A DNA stretch of 54,982 bases, taken from positions 1 to 54,982 of the forward strand of contig JAJFKN010000026.1 in NCBI GenBank assembly GCA_021773195.1. The letters run 5' to 3'. The translations under genes were made by a program, and so were the position numbers. The DNA is from Gammaproteobacteria bacterium. Lineage in GTDB: Bacteria > Pseudomonadota > Gammaproteobacteria > JAKBBU01. The notes beneath the pieces were generated by a model. The model did no database searches. It saw only the letters and a program-made list of their open reading frames with translations, and was not told where the DNA came from. Shown piece by piece: positions 36,226 through 46,620 of this stretch. How positions within the stretch are numbered: position 1 is the stretch's first letter; each line of letters begins with the position of its first letter.

Positions 36226-36957
36226 ATGAGCATAAAAGTATTCATCAACGGTGCAGGCGGCAAAATGGGCCAAGAAGCGGTAACCGCCGTGCAAGCCCAT
36301 GATACATTAGAATTAGTAGGCCAAGGCCATCGCGGCGATGACTTAAGCCAAGCGATCAAAGACAGCGGCGCAGAAGTGGTGGTGGATCTCACCGCGGCGT
36401 CCGTGGCCCGTGACAATGCACAAATCATCATTGAAAGTGGCGCACACCCAGTTATTGGTACTTCCGGCTTATTACCCAAAGACGTGCAATTCTTACAGGA
36501 ATTAGCAGCAGCCAAATCCTTAGGCGGCATCATCGCCCCTAACTTTTCCATCGGTGCTGTATTAATGATGCAATACGCTCGCGATGCCATGGCTCATTTC
36601 AGCAATGCAGAAATCATTGAATTGCATCACGATGAAAAACAAGATGCCCCTTCAGGCACGGCCATCAAAACCGCAGAAATGATGGCACAAAACCGTAAAC
36701 TAACGCCCAAACAAATCAACAGTAAAGAAGCCATTCCCGGCGCCCGCGGTGGCAATATGCAAGATATTCCTATTCATTCCGTGCGCTTGCCTGGATTAGT
36801 GGCCCATCAATCGGTGATCTTCGGTGGCCATTATGAAACTCTCACCATCCGCCATGATTCCCTGCACCGCAAAAGCTTCATGCCTGGCATCTGCTTATGC
36901 TGTGAAAAAGTCATAGGGTTAAAAGAGTTGGTGTATGGGTTGGAGCATATTTTATAG
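36226..36957 (+). CDS. dapB: 4-hydroxy-tetrahydrodipicolinate reductase
   Basis: DapB reduces 4-hydroxy-tetrahydrodipicolinate with NAD(P)H in lysine and meso-diaminopimelate synthesis. The 243-residue protein starts at MSIKVFINGAGGKMGQEAV (ATG 36226); a TTG-initiated extension from 36184 is not DapB-like. VIGTSGL, IAPNFSIGAVLMMQYA and the signature ELHHDEKQDAPSGTA with the catalytic His and Lys residues are visible. It follows slt with a 69-bp gap. Confidence 0.96.
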   Translation: MSIKVFINGAGGKMGQEAVTAVQAHDTLELVGQGHRGDDLSQAIKDSGAEVVVDLTAASVARDNAQIIIESGAHPVIGTSGLLPKDVQFLQELAAAKSLGGIIAPNFSIGAVLMMQYARDAMAHFSNAEIIELHHDEKQDAPSGTAIKTAEMMAQNRKLTPKQINSKEAIPGARGGNMQDIPIHSVRLPGLVAHQSVIFGGHYETLTIRHDSLHRKSFMPGICLCCEKVIGLKELVYGLEHIL

Positions 36958-36965
36958 CGATCGGA

Positions 36966-38066
36966 TTAATGCTCTTCAATGACAGCTTGTTCTATCCAAC
37001 GTTTAAAATTAGGATCATCAATATAGTAAGCACCCCGCTCTGGTAAGCTGCCAATGATACTTTTTCGCTGTAACGTGCGTATGGCCGATTGAATGGTAGA
37101 TACGGGTAAAGTTTCGATTCCCATAAATAGAGCCAGCTGATTGCGCTTTTCTTCGCTAAACAATTCCGTCTCATCCAGGACAATGGCTTTGATAGCTAGT
37201 CTTTCTAGGATAGAACAACTTTCCCAGGTCAGAGCATATTCGCGGTCTTCTGTAATATCTTGCATTAACTGCTGCCTAGCTTGTTGCAGAGATAGATTAG
37301 GATGCAACACCATACGTTCCACCAAAGAACGTATTAACTGAGGCACTTTACCCATGTCACCAAACACTTGCCACAATTGTTTTGCATTTATTTTTCGGCC
37401 TGTCGCTTGCTGAAATACGTCAGCGAGATGACTAACAAAATCCTCTTCCAACTCAGGGAAAGGTAGATTCTGCCCAAAATGAAAAAATGGCGCATTGGAT
37501 TTAGAAAACATACGCCTGAGCCCTTCGCGCGACGAACCGGTAAATATCACTTTAATACAGTCTTTATTAACATCCAACATAGTGCGTAATGCCGCAACAA
37601 AATCCCTATTATCATTATCTTGAGATAAGACCTGCACTTCATCTAACAGTAGTAAGGTTTTATGTTTATTCTTTGCCAATAAAGTCATGACTTCTTTTAA
37701 GGTGATTTTCGCTTGCTGCGGATCGCGAAATTCAACCCCTGCTTGGATACCAACAGCCCCTGCTGAAATTTTCTTAATACGCGACTGAAATTTACCCCAT
37801 TTTGTAATACCTGATTCCACAGCAAATTCTAAGAGAGCCAGAGTGAACGCTTCTTTCGTGTTGGATGTTGTGTCAAGAAAACTGAAATAGAGGGTATGCC
37901 AATGCTGCCTGGTAGCCAAAGGACGCATGTCTTTTAACAAAAATTCCGTCTTACCCATACGTCGGGGTGCAAAAAATACCAGCGCAGTGGATAAACCACT
38001 TTCGAACATCCCCAAAACCTGCTTAGCCAGAGCCAGTCTAGGATAATGCCAAATATCACCACTCAT
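36966..38066 (-). CDS. AAA ATPase of the archaeal/STAND-like ATPase_2 type
   Basis: This is a 366-residue P-loop ATPase. Walker A is ALVFFAPRRMGKTEFL and Walker B is TLLLLDEVQVLSQD, with a sensor segment KVIFTGSSREGLRRMF. The C-terminal third resembles a winged helix (about 290-350). No partner nuclease domain is fused. Relatives are found in mobile and defence contexts, but the role is unknown. The ATG at 38066 with AGGA 10 nt upstream is preferred to the ATG at 38087. Upstream are repeated TCTAATTAGAC-like boxes that suggest autoregulation or an external repressor. Confidence 0.85.
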   Translation of the reverse strand: MSGDIWHYPRLALAKQVLGMFESGLSTALVFFAPRRMGKTEFLLKDMRPLATRQHWHTLYFSFLDTTSNTKEAFTLALLEFAVESGITKWGKFQSRIKKISAGAVGIQAGVEFRDPQQAKITLKEVMTLLAKNKHKTLLLLDEVQVLSQDNDNRDFVAALRTMLDVNKDCIKVIFTGSSREGLRRMFSKSNAPFFHFGQNLPFPELEEDFVSHLADVFQQATGRKINAKQLWQVFGDMGKVPQLIRSLVERMVLHPNLSLQQARQQLMQDITEDREYALTWESCSILERLAIKAIVLDETELFSEEKRNQLALFMGIETLPVSTIQSAIRTLQRKSIIGSLPERGAYYIDDPNFKRWIEQAVIEEH

Positions 38067-38085
38067 TATTTGAGTCCTTTTTCTC

Positions 38086-38162
38086 ATTAGACATGATTAG
38101 ACTATATATGTCTAATTAGACTGTCAATCTCTAATTAGACATTCCGTGACTAATTGAGACTA
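38086..38162. promoter_or_regulatory. cluster of TAATTAGAC boxes upstream of the AAA ATPase
   Basis: ATTAGAC occurs at 38086-38092 and 38096-38102, and the palindrome GTCTAATTAGAC at 38110-38121. A near copy TCTAATTAGA lies at 38130-38139 followed by C, and a weaker TAATTGAGAC at 38151-38160. The boxes lie 20-95 bp before the ATPase start on the minus strand, the expected position of an operator array over a promoter. Confidence 0.55.
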
Positions 38163-38237
38163 ATTCGGAATGAAGGAAAGCGGGATTTAGCATAACCGTA
38201 TGATTTCAAAGAATTTAGGTAATAGCACTGTCATGAA

Positions 38238-38277
38238 GATCCCGGACATTTTTCTTCGAAAAATTCCGGGATGGACG
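38238..38277. repeat. palindromic repeat between ATPase and giant gene
   Basis: GATCCCGG...ATTTTT-CTTCG-AAAAAT...CCGGGAT forms a long hairpin of the same family as 6001-6053 and 7625-7661. It lies about 60 bp after the stop of the giant gene at 38337 and may serve as its 3' end structure. The rest of the gap 38067-38336 holds the TAATTAGAC boxes and no gene. Confidence 0.85.
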
Positions 38278-38336
38278 TAGGAATGCTTCGCATATCCGGG
38301 ATGGTGAATAGCTTATGATCGGCCATTTCGAAGGGC

Positions 38337-41300
38337 TTATTGACTACCGGTCTTAGTAGGAGGACTTGAACTGCCCGCGTCATCTTGTCGCCCTGGGGAA
38401 CCGGGGATAATCATGGGTGGAGTTTCAGTGCGGCCCCGCTGTGAAGCGGCAAAAGTACCAGCGCTGCCAGCGGCAGCGGCAACATCGATAATCCTCCGTA
38501 GATCAGGCATGCTGGCTGCGGCAGAGGATACATGACCCTTGTTGGAAACACCATTTCGCGCAGCCCCAAATACACCGGACCCTGTTGCGCTACCAAGAGC
38601 TCTTCCACCGCCACCATTTGCGCATATTCTTGAGGAAAAATACTCAAACCCGTTTAATCGTTGCTTTAGTTCACTGCCATCTTCTAACTGTCTATGCAGA
38701 TTAGTAATTACATGGTTATATCGAGCATCATTTTTTGTTTGGAAATAAGCAAGAATGCCTTCTACTTTGATCCATATTTCCCCTTGAGTGGCATCCGCTG
38801 TGGATACTGCATCACCACCGCTGCACAATGCTACATTCCCTGGCTGCATTACCCACTCTAATAGTGAGTAACGGCAATGGTCTTTTAACTCATTGGATAA
38901 CTGAGTACCGTCTATCAATTCTATTAATTTGCGGTAATAGGCTTGACTCATACTGCGAGCGAGAGGCTTGTCTATGGCATCTAGCTCTGAAGCCTCAGCA
39001 CCTACCCTTTGTAAAAACTGTAGTAATATGCTCTTAACATCATTGAAGTTCTTCATGCCATCGTCTGTGTTCATCTGATCCATGAAAAATAAAAATGCAT
39101 TTTTTACTGCGTTAATGAGAACTTCATTATCTACCTTATACTTACCCACAGCATCTGATAAGTTAATACAATTCATAGTCATGAAAATAAAATGAGAACG
39201 AACACCCGCAGCCACATGACTACTGTATGCATCTGTTAACACAGGACTTACATACTCCAACAATTCCACAAAATATTGCTTATATCTTTCTGCATCATTT
39301 GTATTAGCAGCATCACAGGCTTGGGTTATTTGCAGCAGCACGTATAATTGTTGGCGTTTCATGCCGAAAATAAATAATCGCACCAAAAATAACTTTAATT
39401 GTTCTTTTTCATCTTTTGTTCGAGATTTGGCTGACTGGTATGTTTCGCTACTAAACATTTTTTTCTTCTCTTCAATCTCTAATGTGAAGAGTTTAATAGA
39501 TTCATCTATAGAAGCGTCTTCTAATCCATTGGCCTGGACCCCGGCCTTCGCCGGGGTGACGTGGGAGTGCTCTTGGGGAAGAGAATAACGACTCGCATCC
39601 ATGTCTAAAGCGCTCGCTGGCGTGACATCTCCTTGGATATGGGGAAGACGGCTCAAATCCATTTCTGAAGCTCTCGCCGTTTCAAAAACAACGCGCGCCC
39701 TAGCGATGAATTGACAAAGATTATCAATTTTTAGTTGTGCCTTTAGATAATCTTCTTGCAACAAATGCAGTAGCATGGCCAATAAATAGGGTTTTAATGG
39801 ACTGTCTCTATCTTGGCGGATGCCTGAAAAAATTATCGGTGACTCATTCATTAAATCAACAAGGAACCGGCAATTATCTTCCCTTGGTTCAATCTGCTCT
39901 GCTTGCAACATGCCCGTTTCTGGTCCTGCTAATTCTAAGAACCTTCGGCCTAATGCCATTTCAAGATTGATTCTCACACCACCTTCACTAAGCAAACCTA
40001 GCTTATCAGCCAGGGCCATGTATTTTTCTGCTACTTCTTCATTCATTGTTTCAGAGGCATGGATGGATTCAATGAGTGTACATTCCCAATAGAATGCTTT
40101 GCGGATGGAATCAATCGATACCGCTATGTCCACCTCATCAATGGAAGTAGCACTATGCAAAGGCTCTCTTTCTCCTATAGAATCCGTGGACTCACGCAAG
40201 TCACATTCTCCACCGGTATCGTAACATTTCTTAAATTTAGCCTGTTGGCCTTTTAATTTCTCAACTAACTCACTCTCGCTGACAACTTCCAATGCACCCA
40301 CTAATTGTTCTAGCCGGTTTTCCAAGGCCCGCTTTTTACCGTCTTCGTCACCGGGGACACATGCCACATGAGCGTCACGAATGCAGAGTCGGATACGATA
40401 CAGTAGCATTAGGATATTTCTGGCTTGGTCCCAGTTGTTGCCTAGTTCATCTCGGAAAGGCTGAAGAACAAAACTCTCTCTCTTGTTTTCTCGATTATTG
40501 AATAAAGCATGCAAGGCTTGTTCTTGTTGAACTTTATCCATGCCCAAGCCTTCCAGAGTATTGCTCCAACGAGCCCAATGGGGCATAACGATGTGCAAGA
40601 TATCCGATAGAAATAAATGAGTTAATGGCATAATTGCCAAGGTTTTAATAACCTGTTCTTGCTTCAGAGAATCAAAGTTAACGCCCGGGCGTAGCTCATG
40701 CAATATGCCTGATAAATAATTGCTTTGTGAACCCACTGAACCACTAATCATCTTTTGTCGCAGGGCCCAAACACAAATGGCACCAAATAAATTTTGTTGT
40801 TTCCTCTCCACATGGGCTTCGGTCATGTAATGGTGGGCAAGAAAGATTTGGTGTAAGGGAACTTTTTCTTCTACTGGTTTAGGCATTTTAGATAAATCCG
40901 GCATACTACGGAGGCTCATAGACACACGCCGTGAGGTACGAGATAACCATCCGCCCTCTTTGCCACCATCTTGAGTTTGCTCAGTACTGCCGTTTCCTGT
41001 ATGAATGCCTAACAGCCTGGGTAGTTCGGCAAAAACTCGCTGAGCCAGTTGCTCATACCATGATTGATACAGTGTGGTTAATCGCTCATGCTGTTTATTA
41101 AGTGTCTCCCTCTTATTTTCTTCTAACGAACCATGTAAAGGTAGCCATACATTTAGGTACAGGATACGAATGATATTAAAGTAAAATGGTCCATTTTTTC
41201 TTATGGCATCATCAGGAGAAATACCAAGAATTCTTTCAGGCTCTAAGATGGAACCAATTAAACCATGTAATTCAATTGAAACATGAGAAAGCAACTTAAG

Positions 41301-44300
41301 TTTTTGGTGCTCTGTTAGACAACTAAGATCACTTGCAATATTGCTGAGCGCACAAATATCCTGCTTATTATCATGAATTAATTGTCTTTTATCATCTTGA
41401 TCTCCCGAGAAACTTTGCAGCACTTTGGATAAGTTATAATAGGTGAACCAATCAAGATAAAGCTTAATTTGATCCCCATTACCATAATAAAAAACTATCG
41501 GTGCAATAAAGGGACGCATTTTTCCTTTTGCAAATAATTCATCAATGCGTTCTCTAACGAGCGCTGGTTGTTCTTCTCCAACGTCATCAATTGCACTAGC
41601 CCCGCTGGCCGTAACAGTCCGCCCATAGTATGGCTGAATCCTTTTGCTTAATGTAGCAATATCACAGGGCGTTACAACCTTCACATCCCTTAGAGCTTCT
41701 CTTGCTTCACGGTATAATTGGACCAGGCTGGTTAAGGTTAAAGGGATGTAGGCTTCATTGGTTGTTTTGACATGTTTAAGGTTTTTTACACTCTGTTGGA
41801 AATCTCCCAGTGTATCATCCTGTCCAAATCGCGCACCCACTTCCCTTAAATAATGCTCATGCATGGCTGCAATGTCTTGCTCATGGCCTAACAACAGATA
41901 AACCGTGGCTAATTCTTTATTCCAATGATAATCCTGGGCATTGGCCTCAGTAATTTCTGGGTAACCTAACAGAGTAATTAGAGGGCCGAAATGCCGTTTT
42001 AGAGCATCTATTTTCTCAGCTTTCTTAGCCTTATCTTTCTCATCAATTAATTCATTAAAAGCATCAGAAATGGCAGGTACTATTTCACGCATTAGCAACG
42101 TATTAATTTGTTCTCGGTAGACAGGCTGAGTTTTGGCTAACTCTAATAAGCCCTGCAGGTAGCTGTCGACCTCAGAATAACTTGTCTCCAAATCTTCCTC
42201 GCCGAAACCACCAAAATAGGCCTTTAATGTCGCTAAACCTTCCAGATAAGCTTGGAAGCCTGTATTAACCAATGCCGTTTCATGGTCTGATGGCTTCTTA
42301 ACCATCACACTAGGTTCACGCTCACGTTGAAAATGACAGCTCACATGACTCACAACAACAGTCAGATAATGCTGGGCTAAAGGTGAATTTCTTCTGGATA
42401 TATTAATTTTAGCTTCTTGCAATGCATCTAGCTGATCAGCCCTCATGAAGGGAATCAATGCCTGAAGTTCTTTATCGTTCTTTAAATTTTCAAGACTAGG
42501 TTCACTTTCACCACTGGTCATCTGTTCAGTTAACCATACGACGTAAGCTTCTACTGCTTCATTGTGGTAATTCATGGCCATGGTTTCTAAAATTGGAGGA
42601 CGGAAAGGTTGGCACCAATCAGCATTACGGATAGCGAGGAATTTTGCGTCGTTATTTTGTGCTTCTCCGCTCAACTCTCGCATGTATGCTTCAATTAAAC
42701 GTTTAATAGCATCATGATCACCCAATCGCTGATCATGCAATTGCAATACATAACCTCTTTGCACATAGGTATTTAGTAAAGCTTGAGCTTCAGTACTGTG
42801 ATCTCGCATGAGGGTGAGGATGTGGTTTTGTACAATGGCTGCCAGATCGTCAATTACTACCACTTCTTTTGGCTCTGCATCGACGGTACTAGCTTCTCCC
42901 TCTACGGGTGCAGTGGCAAAGCGCCCAAAAAGAATGCGATGAATTAGGGGGGATTGTTGTGTAAATACAGGTGTTCTTGACTCGCCTTCCTCTTCAATTT
43001 GAAGGCCACTACAATCCACTGCATTCAAGCGATCAAAAATTTCCGTTACATCTTGTGGCTCCGATTGCTCTAAGTGCCCCAACAAGAAACCCACTAATTC
43101 TTCTGCCAATGCTTCGCTCATGGCGTTGGGGTATTGGATGTCGTTGATGGTGATGTGGTCGTCGCCGAAAAGGACCGCTAATACTTTTTCAGAGTCAGCA
43201 TCAAGCAATAGCTTATTTACATATCGCTCATAACTAATCGCAATGGATTTAACTAATTGATCGAAAAAATTTCTAGCATTTCCGTGATATTGCTCTTTAA
43301 TTCTTGTCATTGTTTCAAGAATTGATTGAATATAATTGTAATCAAGAAACTGCTTTAATCTTACTAAACCATTTTCCCCCCGGCCAATCTCTACTATATA
43401 AGTTACTATTCGTGAGACAATTTTCTCATCCACCATACTTTCTAGCCGTCTCTTCGTTGGTTCAAGACTTGCGTCTTCAAGCTCATGCTGACGCATAGGC
43501 TTTTCAGAACCTTTTTTACCAATGGCAATCCATTTATTTTCTACGATATATTTCTTATCATTTTCTAAATTTTTCTCGGCGATGTCTCCAATTAATTTTT
43601 TGAAGCCTTGAAACACCCAATCACTTTTCATGAATGACTCAACGCCAAAATGGAATATATAAGGGATAATTTTCAATATAAATTGTAGAAGGTACTCTTT
43701 CTTTGGGATAAAACGCACTTCTCGACCGGTTCCCACTAGATTCATAGGGACAGTACTTGCATAACAAACCCCTAATAACTCATACAGTTTATTCTCTGGA
43801 GCCTCAGAACCTTGACCATAGTTCTCATTAAGCAACACACCTACTGCACGCAAAAACTGACTAAAATGGAAATACTGCCACAATTCTTCAGATAACCATT
43901 TTAGATCAGGAGATTCGGATTCCTGTCTTGATATACTCTCCAAATGGCTCTTTGATTGTTTTAATAACAAAGAGAAAAAACCAACGATAACCCTCTCTTT
44001 TTCATCACCATCCCCTAAAAATCGTTTAAAAGTTGCCTGAACCAGCATTGCTATTCGTGCAAAATTCTTTGAGATCCCAAATAGAAGCTCAAGATCATCT
44101 TCATTATCCAATTTTAATAATTGCAAATAATTACCAGATAATCCGCTATCACTCTTTGAAATAAACTCTATAAAATCAACATTGATTAACTGGGCAGCGA
44201 GAACAAGCTCTAATGAGTTATCTCTCAACAACTTCATAAATTCCGTTAACGACTTCCTCTTTCCAATAATATCAAACATAATTTTTTGTATTAAGGTGGC

Positions 44301-46442
44301 GTTAAATTCTGTTTTCTGTGGATCATTTCTGTGAAAATAGAGTACTAATCTCAACAAGGGGTAGTGAGGCGTATATTTCAGACCTGCTTCTATAGAATCT
44401 AGGTAACCTTTCAAACGAGGCTTATAATCCCGACGCAGTCCTGATGTTTTTTCCCATTCTCGATAGATGGCCACCCACGTATTTATTACCGCTTGCCATA
44501 TAGGGTCACTTTCATTACCATACTTAACAAGTCCCTTTTCACGATCGTTATTATGGAGTCTAAAAACAAGGCCATCCAATATGGTTTGGTAATAACAAAA
44601 ATGATACAACGTCCGATGCCGTCCGTAATGATTTACACTGGACAGGGCGTAACGAACTTCTAAATTCTGTTCTGGTGCCACATCATCAGAGAAATAACGG
44701 TCAAAACCTAATTCTGAGCGACGGAATGTCCCCAAAGGTAACGCTAGTCTACGCTGTCCATCTTCTTCCGCATTTCTGTAAAGATAAATCGTTACTTCAC
44801 ATTGTTCATCTTTACCTAACATATTCACATCCACATGAGAAATGTAAATATGGTGGTAATTGTTAGCATCAGAATTACTTAGGCTCTCATAATCATCAAT
44901 TTTTTGTTGTATTGGATGGATAAAATCCTGCTCTTCCCAACCCAGCAAGCGTTTTATCTGTTCTAAAAGATGAGGGATAAATAATGGCAAATGTAATTCT
45001 TTAATGGTCGCTGCAACCTTGCCCTCTACCTTTATATCTCGAGAAGAAAGTATCAGCGGAGAAACATCTTGACCCTGGGTAATGTCTTTATGAAAATGCA
45101 AAGCGAAGGGTTTATCTGACAACTTTTCTCGCTCATTGTTCCTTAGAACGGGCATTGAGTCACGTCTAGATGGTGCGGGTATGGTGTCGTCTTCCCCACC
45201 AGCAGTCATATCTCTAAGCCATTCTGGACGTTTATCTGCAACCATTGTTACTGAACGCGCGTCTGTTTTCTTAGGGCTACCTTGCCTCCACTCTAAATCT
45301 GGTAACGTCTGACCTGGCGCAAGGCTTTTCATTCTTCGTCTACGTGGAGCACCAGTAAGCGGTGAACCAGTATTTCCACTTCCATCACCCACTGGGTCGC
45401 TCCCAGCGCCACCTATGCCTACTCTGGAATGTTGAGTAAGTGTTAAAGAAGGTATACTTTGCCCTCTAGTGCCAGTGGCTCCACCACCACGATCGCCTCT
45501 GCCACCGCGGTGTCTGCTGCTACCCCTATTTCTTTTCTTAGCCCCTGAATTGTGAACAACTTCGACAAATCCTGGTTCAGGAGGTCTTCTTTCAGCTTGA
45601 ACTGGAACTGGAGATGTTACTGCAGTAGAAGGTGGTGACGGACTTCTGGAAGGTTGGGGAGGAGTAGATCTTACTGGTGGATCCACAGGCGCGCTAGTAA
45701 AATTGGAGGCCCCTAATACAGGTGGATCACTGTAGCGCTCCGATCCCCAACCAGTAAACCCTTTTTTGTGTTTTGCTGCTTCCCTTGCTGCCACCACAGA
45801 CTCTGGCTCTACGACATTACCGCCTACGGCCTGTGTCGCAAACGCCCAAGTTTTGCCATAGCCTACTAAAGAAATGGCCATGACCCATTTGGCGAAGGGT
45901 TTTAAATTAGCTTGTGTGAGAAGAAAATCCTCTGCGAAATATTCATCTAAGACTGTTCCGGCGTATACCGTTCTTAATTCTTTAATTTGTTGCAGTAAAT
46001 GTAATATTCCCTGCCAGGGTGCGAGTTTTTTATCTGCCTTCTCAAGCTGGGTATAAAAATTGCGTTTTAGACCATTCTCTGGATTAAATTCACCCCCCTT
46101 ATATTCATACACGCAGACATCACCACCATAAGCATGACACACTTGCGGTTTACCGTTAGTAGCTAACAGGGGTATTAGCAATAACTTTGCTGGATCTTTC
46201 CGAGTGCCTGCGTTGCGCAATTCTTTCGGATTGGATACCTCTAATATTTCCACTGATTCTGCTAGATTTATAGATTCCTCAAAACCAGGAGGCTTAAGTT
46301 GCCCTAGTATTCCATCTTTACCACCAGTGAGTGCTTTAAAAAAATTAGTAATATCCTCTACTACTAACACATGGTCTTTTGTTGGCCCATTAGGCATGTT
46401 TAACGTAGCGGTTAATTTATTGCTTATTAGTCTTCCGTACAC
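38337..46442 (-). CDS. giant paralogue 2, about 2,701 residues, unknown function
   Basis: This very large, mainly helical protein has no signal peptide, membrane helix or enzyme motif that I recognise. The N-terminal 230 residues are unique to this copy. Residues about 260-400 are disordered: Pro/Ser-rich, then an RG-rich patch (KKRNRGSSRHRGGRGDRGGG, about 300-325). From about residue 446 (KPFALHFHKD) to the end it is collinear with giant 1, for example YHHIYISHVDV, ILTLMRDHSTEAQALLNTY, RNADWC, MHEHYLREV, LAHHYMTEAH and LPHWARW-like segments. About residue 2,300, HVTPAKAGVQ is encoded by an inserted palindromic repeat. The GTG at 46442 aligns with the ATG of giant 1 and has GGGTG upstream; a TTG at 46454 is the alternative. 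Candidate secreted effector or structural protein, by inference only. Confidence 0.85.
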   Translation of the reverse strand: MYGRLISNKLTATLNMPNGPTKDHVLVVEDITNFFKALTGGKDGILGQLKPPGFEESINLAESVEILEVSNPKELRNAGTRKDPAKLLLIPLLATNGKPQVCHAYGGDVCVYEYKGGEFNPENGLKRNFYTQLEKADKKLAPWQGILHLLQQIKELRTVYAGTVLDEYFAEDFLLTQANLKPFAKWVMAISLVGYGKTWAFATQAVGGNVVEPESVVAAREAAKHKKGFTGWGSERYSDPPVLGASNFTSAPVDPPVRSTPPQPSRSPSPPSTAVTSPVPVQAERRPPEPGFVEVVHNSGAKKRNRGSSRHRGGRGDRGGGATGTRGQSIPSLTLTQHSRVGIGGAGSDPVGDGSGNTGSPLTGAPRRRRMKSLAPGQTLPDLEWRQGSPKKTDARSVTMVADKRPEWLRDMTAGGEDDTIPAPSRRDSMPVLRNNEREKLSDKPFALHFHKDITQGQDVSPLILSSRDIKVEGKVAATIKELHLPLFIPHLLEQIKRLLGWEEQDFIHPIQQKIDDYESLSNSDANNYHHIYISHVDVNMLGKDEQCEVTIYLYRNAEEDGQRRLALPLGTFRRSELGFDRYFSDDVAPEQNLEVRYALSSVNHYGRHRTLYHFCYYQTILDGLVFRLHNNDREKGLVKYGNESDPIWQAVINTWVAIYREWEKTSGLRRDYKPRLKGYLDSIEAGLKYTPHYPLLRLVLYFHRNDPQKTEFNATLIQKIMFDIIGKRKSLTEFMKLLRDNSLELVLAAQLINVDFIEFISKSDSGLSGNYLQLLKLDNEDDLELLFGISKNFARIAMLVQATFKRFLGDGDEKERVIVGFFSLLLKQSKSHLESISRQESESPDLKWLSEELWQYFHFSQFLRAVGVLLNENYGQGSEAPENKLYELLGVCYASTVPMNLVGTGREVRFIPKKEYLLQFILKIIPYIFHFGVESFMKSDWVFQGFKKLIGDIAEKNLENDKKYIVENKWIAIGKKGSEKPMRQHELEDASLEPTKRRLESMVDEKIVSRIVTYIVEIGRGENGLVRLKQFLDYNYIQSILETMTRIKEQYHGNARNFFDQLVKSIAISYERYVNKLLLDADSEKVLAVLFGDDHITINDIQYPNAMSEALAEELVGFLLGHLEQSEPQDVTEIFDRLNAVDCSGLQIEEEGESRTPVFTQQSPLIHRILFGRFATAPVEGEASTVDAEPKEVVVIDDLAAIVQNHILTLMRDHSTEAQALLNTYVQRGYVLQLHDQRLGDHDAIKRLIEAYMRELSGEAQNNDAKFLAIRNADWCQPFRPPILETMAMNYHNEAVEAYVVWLTEQMTSGESEPSLENLKNDKELQALIPFMRADQLDALQEAKINISRRNSPLAQHYLTVVVSHVSCHFQREREPSVMVKKPSDHETALVNTGFQAYLEGLATLKAYFGGFGEEDLETSYSEVDSYLQGLLELAKTQPVYREQINTLLMREIVPAISDAFNELIDEKDKAKKAEKIDALKRHFGPLITLLGYPEITEANAQDYHWNKELATVYLLLGHEQDIAAMHEHYLREVGARFGQDDTLGDFQQSVKNLKHVKTTNEAYIPLTLTSLVQLYREAREALRDVKVVTPCDIATLSKRIQPYYGRTVTASGASAIDDVGEEQPALVRERIDELFAKGKMRPFIAPIVFYYGNGDQIKLYLDWFTYYNLSKVLQSFSGDQDDKRQLIHDNKQDICALSNIASDLSCLTEHQKLKLLSHVSIELHGLIGSILEPERILGISPDDAIRKNGPFYFNIIRILYLNVWLPLHGSLEENKRETLNKQHERLTTLYQSWYEQLAQRVFAELPRLLGIHTGNGSTEQTQDGGKEGGWLSRTSRRVSMSLRSMPDLSKMPKPVEEKVPLHQIFLAHHYMTEAHVERKQQNLFGAICVWALRQKMISGSVGSQSNYLSGILHELRPGVNFDSLKQEQVIKTLAIMPLTHLFLSDILHIVMPHWARWSNTLEGLGMDKVQQEQALHALFNNRENKRESFVLQPFRDELGNNWDQARNILMLLYRIRLCIRDAHVACVPGDEDGKKRALENRLEQLVGALEVVSESELVEKLKGQQAKFKKCYDTGGECDLRESTDSIGEREPLHSATSIDEVDIAVSIDSIRKAFYWECTLIESIHASETMNEEVAEKYMALADKLGLLSEGGVRINLEMALGRRFLELAGPETGMLQAEQIEPREDNCRFLVDLMNESPIIFSGIRQDRDSPLKPYLLAMLLHLLQEDYLKAQLKIDNLCQFIARARVVFETARASEMDLSRLPHIQGDVTPASALDMDASRYSLPQEHSHVTPAKAGVQANGLEDASIDESIKLFTLEIEEKKKMFSSETYQSAKSRTKDEKEQLKLFLVRLFIFGMKRQQLYVLLQITQACDAANTNDAERYKQYFVELLEYVSPVLTDAYSSHVAAGVRSHFIFMTMNCINLSDAVGKYKVDNEVLINAVKNAFLFFMDQMNTDDGMKNFNDVKSILLQFLQRVGAEASELDAIDKPLARSMSQAYYRKLIELIDGTQLSNELKDHCRYSLLEWVMQPGNVALCSGGDAVSTADATQGEIWIKVEGILAYFQTKNDARYNHVITNLHRQLEDGSELKQRLNGFEYFSSRICANGGGGRALGSATGSGVFGAARNGVSNKGHVSSAAASMPDLRRIIDVAAAAGSAGTFAASQRGRTETPPMIIPGSPGRQDDAGSSSPPTKTGSQ
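39534..39561. repeat. palindromic repeat inserted in giant paralogue 2
   Basis: CTGGACCCCGGC-CTTC-GCCGGGGTGACG is the same element as the hairpin at 6268-6292. It is in frame and encodes HVTPAKAGVQ near residue 2,300 of the giant protein. Its presence shows that the element is tolerated inside coding DNA here too. Confidence 0.9.
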
Positions 46443-46620
46443 AGCATCACCCAATTGTTATTATGAGTTAAAGATTATCAATCATTTGATACTATCAATA
46501 TGAATTTGTCCTGTCACCCCTTCTTGTTCATTTATAGTAATTTTTTCGTTGACTAATGGTAGGGGAATAATAAAAACGAGCATGGTTTGTGCTTTTTTAT
46601 TGTTTTTTAACCAATTGTTA
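46443..46620 (-). promoter_or_regulatory. spacer and leader between the giant genes, with 14-mer repeats
   Basis: The 14-mer CCAATTGTTATTAT occurs at 46451-46464, just before giant 2, and again at 46611-46624 over the stop codon of giant 1. The palindrome TTGATACTATCAA (about 46485-46500) and TGTCACCC upstream recur in the leader of giant 1 (53307-53380). This shared block is the probable promoter of giant 2. Confidence 0.6.
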
